From contig NZ_VMNW02000025.1 in assembly GCF_007713735.2 (NCBI RefSeq), forward strand, positions 1-64,000: a stretch of 64,000 nucleotides of DNA, given 5' to 3'. The number at the start of each line of letters is the position of its first letter. Position 1 is the first letter of the stretch. Below, piece by piece: positions 36,158 to 44,263 of this stretch. Both the position numbers and the translations under genes were made by a program. The DNA comes from Amycolatopsis acidicola (GTDB lineage: Bacteria > Actinomycetota > Actinomycetes > Mycobacteriales > Pseudonocardiaceae). The notes beneath the pieces are model-generated. The model was not told the origin of the DNA. It worked only from the letters and a program-made list of their open reading frames with translations, and did no database searches.

Positions 36158-36790
36158 ATGGTGCGTGCCGAGACCACGGCGCCCGTGCGCCCGAGCGTGC
36201 TGGTGCACGAGAACGACGAACCGACCGCGGCGACCCTGATCGCCGCGGCGGTCGAGGTCATGGCGCGCAACGGCTATCACGGCACGTCCGTGCGGGACAT
36301 CGCGTCGGCGGCCGGGACCAGCGCCGCCGTGCTGTACCACCACTTCGAGTCGAAACAGCGCCTGCTGGTGACGATCTGCGATCGCGGGCTGGACGTGCTG
36401 ATCCACGCGACCGAGGAGGCGCACGACCTGGCGGGCCCCGACCCGGCTGACCGGCTGCGCGCGATCGTCGGCGCCCACGTCGCCGTGCATCTGGACTCGC
36501 AGCGGGAAAGTCTCATCGGCAACAGCGAGATCCGGGCGCTCGAACCGGCGGGCCGCGCCCTGATCATCGCCAAACGCGATGTGCAGCAACGAATCTTCGA
36601 CCGGGTGATCCGCGACGGCGTGCGGCGGAAGGTGTTCGCCACCCGCCACCCCGGGGACGCCGCCCGGTTCGTCACGTCCGCCTGCACGAGCGTCGCCTCG
36701 TGGTACCACCCCGACGGCCCCCTCTCCCGCGACGAGCTCATCGAGCACTACCAGGCCATCGCCGGCGACGCGGTGGGGCAACGGCGCTGA
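36158..36790 (+). CDS. TetR-family transcriptional regulator
   Basis: This 210-residue repressor has its helix-turn-helix at about residues 43-70 (TSVRDIASAAGTSAAVLYHHF) and a helical ligand-binding domain with a C-terminal TetR_C-type segment (ASWYHPDGPLSRDEL), similar to regulators of fatty or aromatic acyl-CoA catabolism. It is divergent from the CoA-transferase operon and precedes a quinone oxidoreductase and a crotonase. Three copies of an 18-bp palindrome flank these genes. The ligand may be an acyl-CoA formed by the pathway; this is inference. Confidence 0.9.
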   Translation: MVRAETTAPVRPSVLVHENDEPTAATLIAAAVEVMARNGYHGTSVRDIASAAGTSAAVLYHHFESKQRLLVTICDRGLDVLIHATEEAHDLAGPDPADRLRAIVGAHVAVHLDSQRESLIGNSEIRALEPAGRALIIAKRDVQQRIFDRVIRDGVRRKVFATRHPGDAARFVTSACTSVASWYHPDGPLSRDELIEHYQAIAGDAVGQRR

Positions 36791-36834
36791 ACATGGCGTG
36801 ATTTCCCTTTCCCGCCAACGAAGATGGGTGAAGT

Positions 36835-37806
36835 ATGCGCGCAGTACGAGTGAACCGCACCGACGGCCCGGAGTCCGTCGTGGTCGAGGACGTGGCCGAG
36901 CCGGAACCGGCGGCCGGGGATGTCGTGATCGACGTCGAGGCGGCCGGGGTGAACTTCCCCGACCTGCTGCTGACCCAGGACCGGTACCAGTACAAACCCG
37001 GGCTGCCGTTCACCCTCGGCGGCGAACTGGCCGGCACGGTGCGCCACGCGCCGGAGGGCTCCGAATACGTGCCGGGCGACCGCGTCGCCGCCATCAGCAC
37101 GACCGGCGCGTTCGCGGAAGTCGCGGCCGTTCCGGCGCACGACGTGTTCCCGCTGCCCGGCCGAGTCACGTTCGCCGCAGGCTCCTGCCTGCCGATGAAC
37201 TACCTGACGATGACCTTCGGCCTGCTCACCCGCGGCGGGCTCAAGGCGGGCGAAACCGTGCTCGTGCACGGGGCGGCGGGCGGCATCGGCACTGCCACGG
37301 TGCAGCTCGCGACCGCGCTCGGCGCCAGGGTGATCTCGGTCGTGTCCACCGCGGAGAAGGCCGAATTCGTGAAGTCCCTCGGATCCTGCGAAACCGTGCG
37401 GGCCGAGGGATTCAAGGACGCGGTGCGGGAGCTGACCGGAGGCGCCGGCGTCGACCTGGTGGTCGATCCGGTCGGCGGCGACCGGTTCACCGATTCCCTG
37501 CGCAGCCTGGCCCCGCTCGGCCGCGTGCTCGTCATCGGCTTCACCGGCGGCGGCATCCCCACCGTGAAGGTGAATCGTCTGCTGCTCAACAACATCGACG
37601 TGCGCGGGGTCGGCTGGGGCGCCTACGCGATCCCCCGCCCCGGCTACCAGCGCCAGGAGTGGGACAAGCTGCTCCCCCACCTCGAATCCGGCGCCGTGGA
37701 CCCGCCGGTCTGCGCCACCGTTCCCCTGACACGGGCAGGCGAAGCGGTGGCCGGACTGGGAAAGCGCGCCGCGCTGGGCAAGTTCGTGGTGTCCGTGCGC
37801 GCGTGA
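36835..37806 (+). CDS. NADPH:quinone oxidoreductase / MDR-family enoyl reductase
   Basis: This 323-residue protein is a zinc-free medium-chain reductase. It has the N-terminal MRAVRVNRTDGPESV, the VNFPDLLLTQDRYQ segment typical of QOR-like enzymes and the NADPH-binding VHGAAGGIGTATVQLA near residue 142. It lacks the zinc-ligand Cys cluster. Members reduce quinones or 2-enoyl-CoA thioesters. It follows the TetR gene by 44 bases and precedes the crotonase, so an acyl-CoA-linked reduction fits the pathway. Confidence 0.85.
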   Translation: MRAVRVNRTDGPESVVVEDVAEPEPAAGDVVIDVEAAGVNFPDLLLTQDRYQYKPGLPFTLGGELAGTVRHAPEGSEYVPGDRVAAISTTGAFAEVAAVPAHDVFPLPGRVTFAAGSCLPMNYLTMTFGLLTRGGLKAGETVLVHGAAGGIGTATVQLATALGARVISVVSTAEKAEFVKSLGSCETVRAEGFKDAVRELTGGAGVDLVVDPVGGDRFTDSLRSLAPLGRVLVIGFTGGGIPTVKVNRLLLNNIDVRGVGWGAYAIPRPGYQRQEWDKLLPHLESGAVDPPVCATVPLTRAGEAVAGLGKRAALGKFVVSVRA

Positions 37807-37814
37807 AACCGCGC

Positions 37815-37832
37815 GTCGAACGCTCGTTCAAC
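37815..37832. promoter_or_regulatory. TetR-type operator, copy 3 (crotonase promoter)
   Basis: gtcgaacgctcgttcaac is identical over all 18 bases to the site at 36068-36085. It lies between the oxidoreductase stop and the crotonase start, 20 bases before GTG 37853. Its presence implies a separate regulated promoter for the crotonase and links it to the CoA-transferase operon. Confidence 0.75.
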
Positions 37833-37852
37833 GACAACGAAAGGTGAGTGCC

Positions 37853-38626
37853 GTGACCGACTTCCCGCACACGATCACCCTCGACCGGGACGGCGCCGTC
37901 GGCAGGCTCCGGTTCGGCAGCGAACACCCCGCGAACGTGTTCACCCTGCCGATGCTGCGCGAACTGGCCGGGCACGTCGACGAACTGGAGCAGCCCGGCG
38001 AGCTTCGCGTGCTGGTCATCGAAGGGCGGGCGGACACCTTCAGCGGCGGTGCCGATCTCCAGTCCATTTTGGACATGGACGAGGCTGCCTATGTCGAGTA
38101 CGTCGAGACCGAGTACCGGCTGTTCCGCGCGATCGAGACGCTGCCGCTGCCGACAGTGGCCGTGCTGCGCGGTTCCTGCGTCGGTAACGCGGCGGAAATC
38201 GCGCTGGCCTGTGACTTCCGTGTGGCCGCGGAGACCTGCCGGATCGGCTGGCCCGAGATCAACGTCGGGTTCTTCGCGCCCTCGCAACGGCTCGCGCGGT
38301 TCGTCGGCATCGGGCAGGCGAAGGAGATCCTGTTCGGCGGCAGGCTGCTCAAGGCGGCGCGGGCGAAGGAACTCGGGTTGCTCACGACGGTCGTGGCGGA
38401 GGACGAACTCGATGCGGCCACGGGCAAACTGGTCACCGAACTGGCCTCCCGCGCCCCGATCGCGATGCGGCTGACGAAGGCCGGGATAGAGCGGTCCTAC
38501 GGCTTCCCGGCGGAAAACCCCGGCCTCGAAGTGCGCGCCGCCGCACAGTCCTACGCGACCGAGGACCTCCGGGAGGGCGCCGCCGCGATCCTCGCCCGCC
38601 GCCCGCCGTCGTTCCACGGCCGCTGA
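37853..38626 (+). CDS. Enoyl-CoA hydratase/isomerase family protein
   Basis: This 257-residue crotonase has both oxyanion-hole segments (ADTFSGGADLQ and GSCVGNAAEIALACDFRVA) and the usual C-terminal helices. At the first catalytic position it has the acidic NAAEIAL, at the second WPEINVGFF, so an active hydratase, isomerase or hydrolase is plausible. GTG 37853 is preferred because the AAAGG motif lies about eight bases upstream; GTG 37844 overlaps that motif. The TetR-type operator sits directly upstream. The hairpin after its stop ends the transcript. Confidence 0.85.
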   Translation: MTDFPHTITLDRDGAVGRLRFGSEHPANVFTLPMLRELAGHVDELEQPGELRVLVIEGRADTFSGGADLQSILDMDEAAYVEYVETEYRLFRAIETLPLPTVAVLRGSCVGNAAEIALACDFRVAAETCRIGWPEINVGFFAPSQRLARFVGIGQAKEILFGGRLLKAARAKELGLLTTVVAEDELDAATGKLVTELASRAPIAMRLTKAGIERSYGFPAENPGLEVRAAAQSYATEDLREGAAAILARRPPSFHGR

Positions 38627-38640
38627 CCCTCTAGTCGGCG

Positions 38641-38668
38641 GTCGCTGGACCAGCCCCGCTCCAGCGAC
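38641..38668 (+). terminator. Hairpin terminator after the crotonase gene
   Basis: gtcgctgga (38641-38649) and tccagcgac (38660-38668) form a perfect 9-bp stem with a 10-base loop, 15 bases past the crotonase stop. No U-tract follows. Confidence 0.6.
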
Positions 38669-38757
38669 TGGTCGCACACCGTGCGCTCGGCTGCGCTGTC
38701 CCCCATGGAGGGTCACCGTCATCGGCCGCCGCGCGGTGGATCGCCGACGCACTCCCG

Positions 38758-39045
38758 CTTGCGGCGCACGACGGTCCCGCACCCACTCACCACTCCGCCA
38801 CCAGCCCCCTCGCCACGACACGGCACCACCGAACCACGGTCAACCCCGCGAACAACCCACCGCCAGCTGGACCCGGCGGTCAGCGAAGTCCTGAACCTGC
38901 TTGCGGCGCACGACGGTCCCGCTCCCCACTCCGGCACCAGCCCGCTCGCCACGACACGGCACCACCGAACCACGGTCAACCCCGCAAACAACCCACCACC
39001 AGCCCGATCCGGCAGTCAGCGAAGTCCCGAAACCTCTTGCGGCGC
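38758..39045. repeat. Two tandem copies of a ~140-bp intergenic repeat plus a partial third
   Basis: Unit 1 (38758-38899, 142 bp) and unit 2 (38900-39034, 135 bp) both begin cttgcggcgcacgacggtcc. They share a long near-identical core, including ctcgccacgacacggcacca and gaaccacggtcaaccccg, and differ by small indels and substitutions. A third start (cttgcggcgca) follows at 39035. No convincing gene covers the region, although frames stay open because of the GC content. This is the intergenic region between the crotonase terminator and the convergent GntR gene. Confidence 0.75.
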
Positions 39046-39099
39046 AAAGCGTTCCGGACGCTCCCCCGGCCCGCCCTCAGGCAGCGGCGAGAGCCCCGT

Positions 39100-39801
39100 T
39101 CAGCGAGCTCCACCAGACCGGGCAGGCTCCGCCGCGTTGATTCCCAGCGCCCGGCGGGTCGCGCCGAGGTGGTGCCGCATCGCGGCCTCCGCGGCCGGGC
39201 GGTTTCCGGTGCACACGGCGGCGAGGATCGCCCGGTGCTCCCGCAGCGATCCGGGCCGCGGGTGCGGGGCGCCGGGGTCGCGGTACTGGGCCATCACCAG
39301 CGGGTAGGGCGTCGCGGCGATGCAGCGCGTCAGCCACGGCTGCCGGGCGGCCGAAATGAGCAGCGCGTGGAATTCCCGGTTGCAGGCCGAATACCCAGCG
39401 GCGTCGCCCGCCTCGTCGGCTTCGCCCATCCGCGCGACGATCGCCTCCAGCGCCTCGCGTTCGCTCCGCTCGATCCGCTCCGCCGCGAGCCCGGCGAGTG
39501 CGGCTTCGAGGATCTCCCTCGTCACGAGGATCTCGACCGCTTCGTCCGGCGAGAAATGGCGGACGCGCGCCCCGCGGTTGCGCTCGAGCGAGATGTAATC
39601 GTCCTGCTCGAGCGCGACGAACACGGCCCGCAGCGTCGGCCGGGAAATCCCGAGAGCGGCGGTCAGCTCCCCTTCGATCAGGCGCTGGTTCGGCTGGTAG
39701 TCCCCACGCCGGATCGCCGCGGCCAGTTCCTGGCGCGCCCGCAGGATCGTGTTCGCCTGCGGGCTGTTCCCGAACGGCTCGGCCGTCGCCGAGACGGTCA
39801 T
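39100..39801 (-). CDS. GntR-family regulator with FCD domain
   Basis: This 233-residue regulator has an N-terminal winged helix (AAAIRRGDYQPNQRLIEGEL, LGISRPTLRAVFVAL) and an FCD ligand-binding domain with metal-ligand His residues in NREFHALLI and AMRHHLG. It is a close relative of the regulator at 47466-48161. Both stand beside Fe3+-type ABC import modules, so each probably represses its neighbour until an organic acid ligand binds. ATG 39801 has GGAG eight bases upstream. It is divergent from the binding-protein gene at 40417 across a 615-bp gap. Confidence 0.9.
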   Translation of the reverse strand: MTVSATAEPFGNSPQANTILRARQELAAAIRRGDYQPNQRLIEGELTAALGISRPTLRAVFVALEQDDYISLERNRGARVRHFSPDEAVEILVTREILEAALAGLAAERIERSEREALEAIVARMGEADEAGDAAGYSACNREFHALLISAARQPWLTRCIAATPYPLVMAQYRDPGAPHPRPGSLREHRAILAAVCTGNRPAAEAAMRHHLGATRRALGINAAEPARSGGAR

Positions 39802-40416
39802 GACTGCTCCATCCCGCACCGCCTTAGCTGGGCACTTCCGGAAACCGACAAGGACCGTACGACCGTATCGCGCGCCGGCGCGGGACCGCCGGACCGGCAC
39901 CGGACACACGACCTCCTCACGAGGCGACTTGGAACCACGATCGTCAGCCAAAACACGGCCAGTTGTCAACTGATCACCCCAGCAACCTCCGATAATCCCC
40001 CATCGCCTCGCAACAACTTGCACCGATCGCTTGACGATTGAGTGTTATCTGACTAACAATCCGAGGCGCCCGTTCAAAGTCGAAGGGGAAGCCGATGTCG
40101 AAGTCCCGAGCCACGCTCCGCTGCTCGCAACGACCCGCGCCCCGGCCGCGCCCGGCGGCGCCCGGCCGGCCGGACTTCGCGGCCTTCCCCCCGGCGCGTT
40201 CCCGCCGGAACTGATCACCGCCCGGCCCGCCTCGAACCGGCCGGACGACCAGGCGGCCCGGCCGCCACCGCACCCCACCTCAGTGCCCGCCCCGCGTACG
40301 CGGCGGACCAGCCCACCCTCGGGACACCTTCGCGCCGCGCCCTGCCGACGCGCGTCCCGAAAGACCTCCGTACCGGCGTCGCCCGGCGCCGGCCGTTCAC
40401 GGGAGGACACGGACCC
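39802..40416. other. Long divergent promoter and leader region
   Basis: This 615-bp gap separates the GntR gene from the rightward ABC operon. TTGACG (40031-40036) and TAACAA (40054-40059), 17 bases apart, form a plausible rightward promoter, giving a leader of roughly 350 bases. The 11-bp palindrome agttgtcaact at 39961-39971 is a candidate operator. A frame of 39 codons (40095-40214) with AAGGGG upstream could be a leader peptide, but its Arg- and Pro-rich sequence is also what random GC-rich DNA gives. I recognise no riboswitch. Confidence 0.35.
40031..40059 (+). promoter_or_regulatory. Candidate promoter of the rightward ABC operon
   Basis: A TTGACG -35 and a TAACAA(T) -10 separated by 17 bases lie in the least GC-rich part of the divergent gap. 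The inverted pair gtta and taac (within gttatctgactaac) overlaps the -10, where a GntR repressor could act. Confidence 0.4.
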
Positions 40417-41583
40417 ATGGCACACACCTCGCTCCCCGGCCGGGCCGACTGGTCCCGGCGATCCTTTCTCGCCACCGTCGGCGCCGCCGCGCTGGGCCTC
40501 ACCGCGTGCGGAGGTGCCGGCGGGCAGGAGTCCGCCGCCGTCGACATCTCCGGCGTGCAGGCGCCCGCGCTCGACGGCCTGACCGGCGACGAAAGGACCC
40601 GCGTCGCCACCCTCATCGCCAAGGCCCGCTCCGAAGGCGCGCTCAACTGGATCACGCCGATCATCACCGAGTCCAAGGACCCGCTGATCGACGCCTTCAA
40701 GACCCGCTACAACCTGCCCGCGCTGCAGGTGACCTTCGAAAACCTGCAGACGGCCCAGGTGACGTCCCGGGTGCAGTCCGAGGTGACCTCGCGGCAGATC
40801 AAGACCGATGTGGTCGGGCTCAACGGATCCCCGTCGTTCTTCAAGACCCTCAAGGACGCCGGGATGCTGGAGAACTACCAGTCCCCCGAGCTGAAGGCCT
40901 ACCAGGGCACCGAAAAATACGTCAGTTTCGATCCCGGCTACTGGGCTTCGCCGATCGCCGTGCAGTACCTCCCGGTCTACAACCCGAAGGTCTGGACCAC
41001 TGGCGTGAGCAGCTGGTACGACCTGCTCGATCCCCGGCTCAAGGGCAAACTCAGCTGGCCTGGCGTGCCGTCGAGCGAGTCCGCCCTGCTCATGTACCGC
41101 GGCCTGCGCGAAGTCCTGCCCCTGAGCTTCTTCCAGAGCCTCAAGGGAAACGCCCCGCGCGTCGGCGTCGGCAACTCGACCGTGGCGACCCAGATGGTGT
41201 CCCAGGGCGAGCTGACGATCGCGGTCACCCAGAGCCACACCGTGCACAACACCGCCCAGCAGCTCGGAATCCCGCTGGAAGTGGGTTTCCCCAAGGAAGG
41301 CGCCGTACTGGACGGCTGGAGCGTCGGCATCCTGACAGGCTGCCCGCATCCGTCCGCGGCGAAGCTGTTCATGGACTTCATCCTGAGCCAGGCCGCCGTG
41401 CAGACCATGGTCGAAAAACAGGCGGCGACCCCGGTCCGCGAGGACGTCAAGATGCCGGCCGATCTCGCGCATTTCGCCCCGGCCAGCCCCGCCGCCGCGC
41501 ACGCCATCGTGCTGGACCAGCTGGCGGACCGCAAGACGATGCAGGCCTCGCGCGACGAGTTCGTCGGCGTCTTCGGCGGCTGA
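40417..41583 (+). CDS. ABC transporter substrate-binding lipoprotein (Fe3+/polyamine-type)
   Basis: This 388-residue family-1 binding protein has a twin-arginine signal (WSRRSFLATVG) and a lipobox LTAC near residue 28, so it is probably Tat-exported and lipid-anchored. The mature N-terminus VDISGVQAPALDGLTGDE is nearly the same as that of the lipoprotein at 48226-49380, showing a common origin. The fold is that of iron/spermidine/phosphonate-type receptors, but the Tyr residues typical of iron ligands are not clearly arranged, so an organic ligand is likely. It starts a five-gene operon. Confidence 0.88.
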   Translation: MAHTSLPGRADWSRRSFLATVGAAALGLTACGGAGGQESAAVDISGVQAPALDGLTGDERTRVATLIAKARSEGALNWITPIITESKDPLIDAFKTRYNLPALQVTFENLQTAQVTSRVQSEVTSRQIKTDVVGLNGSPSFFKTLKDAGMLENYQSPELKAYQGTEKYVSFDPGYWASPIAVQYLPVYNPKVWTTGVSSWYDLLDPRLKGKLSWPGVPSSESALLMYRGLREVLPLSFFQSLKGNAPRVGVGNSTVATQMVSQGELTIAVTQSHTVHNTAQQLGIPLEVGFPKEGAVLDGWSVGILTGCPHPSAAKLFMDFILSQAAVQTMVEKQAATPVREDVKMPADLAHFAPASPAAAHAIVLDQLADRKTMQASRDEFVGVFGG

Positions 41584-41610
41584 CCCGCACCGACCGATCC
41601 GGGAGATCCC

Positions 41611-43350
41611 ATGACGCTCGACGCTCCACCCCGGCCAGGACCGGCGGAACCCCGCACGCGCCGCGCTTTCCGTTCCCGCGGCCGGAGCGGTCCCGGCCGA
41701 GGGATCGTCACGGTCTTGACGTGGGCCGTGACGGCGCTGGTCGTGGTGCCGCTGATCGCCGTCCTCTACGACAGCCTGCACGCCAAAACCGGGCTGCTGA
41801 CCAGTGTCTGGTCCTGGGACAGCTATCGCGCGCTGCTCTCACCCCGCATCCGCGACTCGGCCCTGCTGTCACTGAAGTTCGGCGTCGGCAGCGCCGGGCT
41901 CGCCACGATCGCCGGCGCGCTGCTCGCCTTCCTCGTGGTCCGCACCGACCTGCCCGGCCGCCGGCTCATCGAGATCTGTTCCTACGTCCCGTTCTTCCTG
42001 TCCTCGTTCCTGCTCGCGATCTGCTGGCAGTACGTGGGTTCGCCCAACACCGGCCTCGTCAACCACCTGGCGGGCACGCCGTGGTTCGACGTCTATTCCC
42101 AGGGCGGCATCATCCTCGTCATCGGGATCGCCCACACCCCGCTGGCGTTCCTGATGATCTCCGGGGCGCTGCGCCAGATGGACCCGGCGCTGGAGCAGGC
42201 GGCCAGGGTGTGCGGGGCCGGCCGGTTCCGCGTCAGCAGGCAGATCACGCTCCGGCTGGTCAGCCGCGGCATCGTGTCCGCCTTCATCATGACGTTCGCG
42301 ATGGGGTTCGAGGATCTCGGCGTGCCGCTCGTCCTGGGCTCCCCGGTGGGCATCGACCCGTTGCCGCTGCGCATCTGGGAGGTCATCCAGCGGGAGTTCC
42401 CGGCGGACTACAACTTCGCCGCGGCCGCCAGCGTGCTGCTGCTGGTGATCCCGGTGCTGGCGTTCTGGCTCCAGTCGCGGCTGCTCGGGAAACGGGCGGG
42501 CTACACGCTTTCCGGCAAGGCTTCCGCCGCGAGCCGGATGGCGCTCGGCTGGGCGAAGTGGCCGGCGCTCGCCTTCTGTCTACTGTGGATATTCGTCGCG
42601 GTCGTCCTGCCGATGGCCGCGCTCGTGCTGACCGCCGTCCAGCGCCGGTGGAGTGGCACCCTCGACGTCCACCTGCTCACGTTCGACAACTTCAAGGCCG
42701 TGTTCGAGACCGGTTCGTACTCGGCTCCGGTCGTCTCGGCGTTCTGGAACAGTCTCGTGCTGGCCGTCGTGGTCGCCACGGCGGTGGTCGCGCTCGCCGC
42801 CGTCGTGACGTACGCGGTGCACCGCATGAGGATCCGGGGCGGCCGCTTCGCCGAGGTGATCCTCTCGGTCCCGCTGGCGATCCCGGGGTCCACGATCGCG
42901 GTGGGGCTGCTGAACCTGCTCGTGCAGACGCCGTTGTACGCGACGATCTGGATCATCGCGATCGGGTTCGCCGTCCGCTATTTCCCCTACGGCCTGCGCA
43001 CCGTCGACGCCGCCTTCGGTGCCATCCACCCGGAGCTGGAGGACGCCTCGCGGGTGTCCGGCCGCGGGCTCGGCCAGACGCTCCGCCGGATCGTCGTCCC
43101 GCTCCTGCGCCCGGCCATGGTGGGCGGCTGGCTGCTGTTGTTCATCCTGCTGATGCGCGACGTCGGCATCTCCAACCTGCTCTACGCGGGCGGCAACCGC
43201 ACGCTTTCGGTCGCGCTGCTGAGCATTTCGTCGCTCCAGCAGACCGGTGTGGTGGCGGCCTTCGCCCTGCTGCAGATCGTCCTGTTCCTCGCCGTCGCCT
43301 CGCTCACCCTGTTCTCCGGCGGCGCCCGGCGCGAAGCACTGAGGATGTGA
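41611..43350 (+). CDS. ABC transporter permease, two fused membrane domains (FbpB-like)
   Basis: This 579-residue protein has about 12 membrane segments in two homologous halves, each a complete binding-protein-dependent permease domain. The two ATPase-contact loops are visible as LEQAARVCGAGRFRVSRQI and LEDASRVSGRGLGQTLRRI. The fused arrangement is typical of Fe3+ and related importers. It follows the binding protein by 27 bases. It is the counterpart of the permease at 54727-56496. Confidence 0.9.
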   Translation: MTLDAPPRPGPAEPRTRRAFRSRGRSGPGRGIVTVLTWAVTALVVVPLIAVLYDSLHAKTGLLTSVWSWDSYRALLSPRIRDSALLSLKFGVGSAGLATIAGALLAFLVVRTDLPGRRLIEICSYVPFFLSSFLLAICWQYVGSPNTGLVNHLAGTPWFDVYSQGGIILVIGIAHTPLAFLMISGALRQMDPALEQAARVCGAGRFRVSRQITLRLVSRGIVSAFIMTFAMGFEDLGVPLVLGSPVGIDPLPLRIWEVIQREFPADYNFAAAASVLLLVIPVLAFWLQSRLLGKRAGYTLSGKASAASRMALGWAKWPALAFCLLWIFVAVVLPMAALVLTAVQRRWSGTLDVHLLTFDNFKAVFETGSYSAPVVSAFWNSLVLAVVVATAVVALAAVVTYAVHRMRIRGGRFAEVILSVPLAIPGSTIAVGLLNLLVQTPLYATIWIIAIGFAVRYFPYGLRTVDAAFGAIHPELEDASRVSGRGLGQTLRRIVVPLLRPAMVGGWLLLFILLMRDVGISNLLYAGGNRTLSVALLSISSLQQTGVVAAFALLQIVLFLAVASLTLFSGGARREALRM

Positions 43351-44240
43351 GAAAACCCTTGGACACCAACGGATCCCGCCAAGCCCGGTACCGGTTCGCC
43401 CTGGTGCGCTCCTTCAGCCTGTCCGCCGGCTCCGGGCATCCCGCCGCGGCCGTCGGTGGCAGGCCCAAGGAACAACGGCTGCCCAACCACGCGGACGTCG
43501 CGCCGCTGCTGGCCGACGTCGACTGGGAACTGCTCAACGGACCGGTCGCGCCCTACGGCGACTGGGCGGTGGAAAACCGCGAGGAGTTCGCCCTCGTCGG
43601 CGCCGCGAGGCTGGGCATCGTCCGCGAAGCCTGCGAAAGCGGGCGGTACAACGCGATCGTGCTGCTCGGCGGCGGCGAACCTGGCGCCCCGGCGTGCCGG
43701 GAGATCGCCCGCCGGTACCACCTCCCGGTCACCTCGGCGGCGTTCAGCCAGATGCACGTGGCCGCCATGCTCGGCAACCGGTTCGGCGTCATCGACCTGG
43801 CCGAGAGCCACAGCATGCACTACTACGACCTGGTGCTCCAGCACAGGTTCGCCGACCGGTGCGCGGGCATCCGGAGCATCGACTTCCCGCACGGCCGCCC
43901 GCCGTACGGCCACGACGAAGGCCGGGACATCCACGCGGAGAAACAGAAAGCCTTGCGGGGCGAGCATTCCGACGCCGTCGAGAAAGCGACCGCCGCGGCG
44001 GTGGCCGCCATCGAGGAGGACGGCGCCGACGTGATCATCTTCAGCTGTTCCGGCACGTTCTGGCTCCGGCCGTTCGTCGAAAAGCGACTGCACGAGATCG
44101 GCTGGGAGGTCCCGGTCCTCGACGGCCTGTCCACTTCGCTCGCGCTGGCCAAGGCGATGGTCGACCTCGGGGTCGACGCCAGCGGTCTCGTCTACCCCGG
44201 CGACCGGCCCCGCCGCCGGCGCGTCCGGCGCACGTTCTGA
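43347..44240 (+). CDS. Asp/Glu racemase (HyuE)-superfamily protein lacking the first catalytic Cys
   Basis: This protein of about 297 residues has the two-domain Asp/Glu/hydantoin racemase fold. The first active-site segment, normally C-x-GDPG, reads LLGGGEPGAPACREIA, so the Cys is Gly. The second, FSCSGTFW near residue 230, keeps its Cys. HMAAMLG-type pattern (HVAAMLGNRFGVIDLAE) is conserved. With one Cys a two-base racemase is unlikely; an isomerase, decarboxylase (arylmalonate decarboxylase uses one Cys) or lyase is possible. GTG 43347 overlaps the permease stop; TTG 43359 is an alternative start. It is cotranscribed with the importer, so it probably acts on the imported compound. Confidence 0.7.
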   Translation: MRKPLDTNGSRQARYRFALVRSFSLSAGSGHPAAAVGGRPKEQRLPNHADVAPLLADVDWELLNGPVAPYGDWAVENREEFALVGAARLGIVREACESGRYNAIVLLGGGEPGAPACREIARRYHLPVTSAAFSQMHVAAMLGNRFGVIDLAESHSMHYYDLVLQHRFADRCAGIRSIDFPHGRPPYGHDEGRDIHAEKQKALRGEHSDAVEKATAAAVAAIEEDGADVIIFSCSGTFWLRPFVEKRLHEIGWEVPVLDGLSTSLALAKAMVDLGVDASGLVYPGDRPRRRRVRRTF

Positions 44241-44263
44241 ACCCACCACCCCGAAGGAGTCCC

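Noticed and set aside
38681..39307. Open frames across the ~140-bp tandem repeat
   Set aside because: Pro/Thr/Arg-rich translation follows base composition, and the repeat units differ by indels that break frame (142 versus 135 bp).
40506..44240. A 1244-codon rightward open frame across three genes
   Set aside because: Most of it is the +2 shadow of the lipoprotein and permease genes, with Arg/Pro-rich random sequence. Only the last ~297 codons, after the permease stop, look like a real protein and are annotated.
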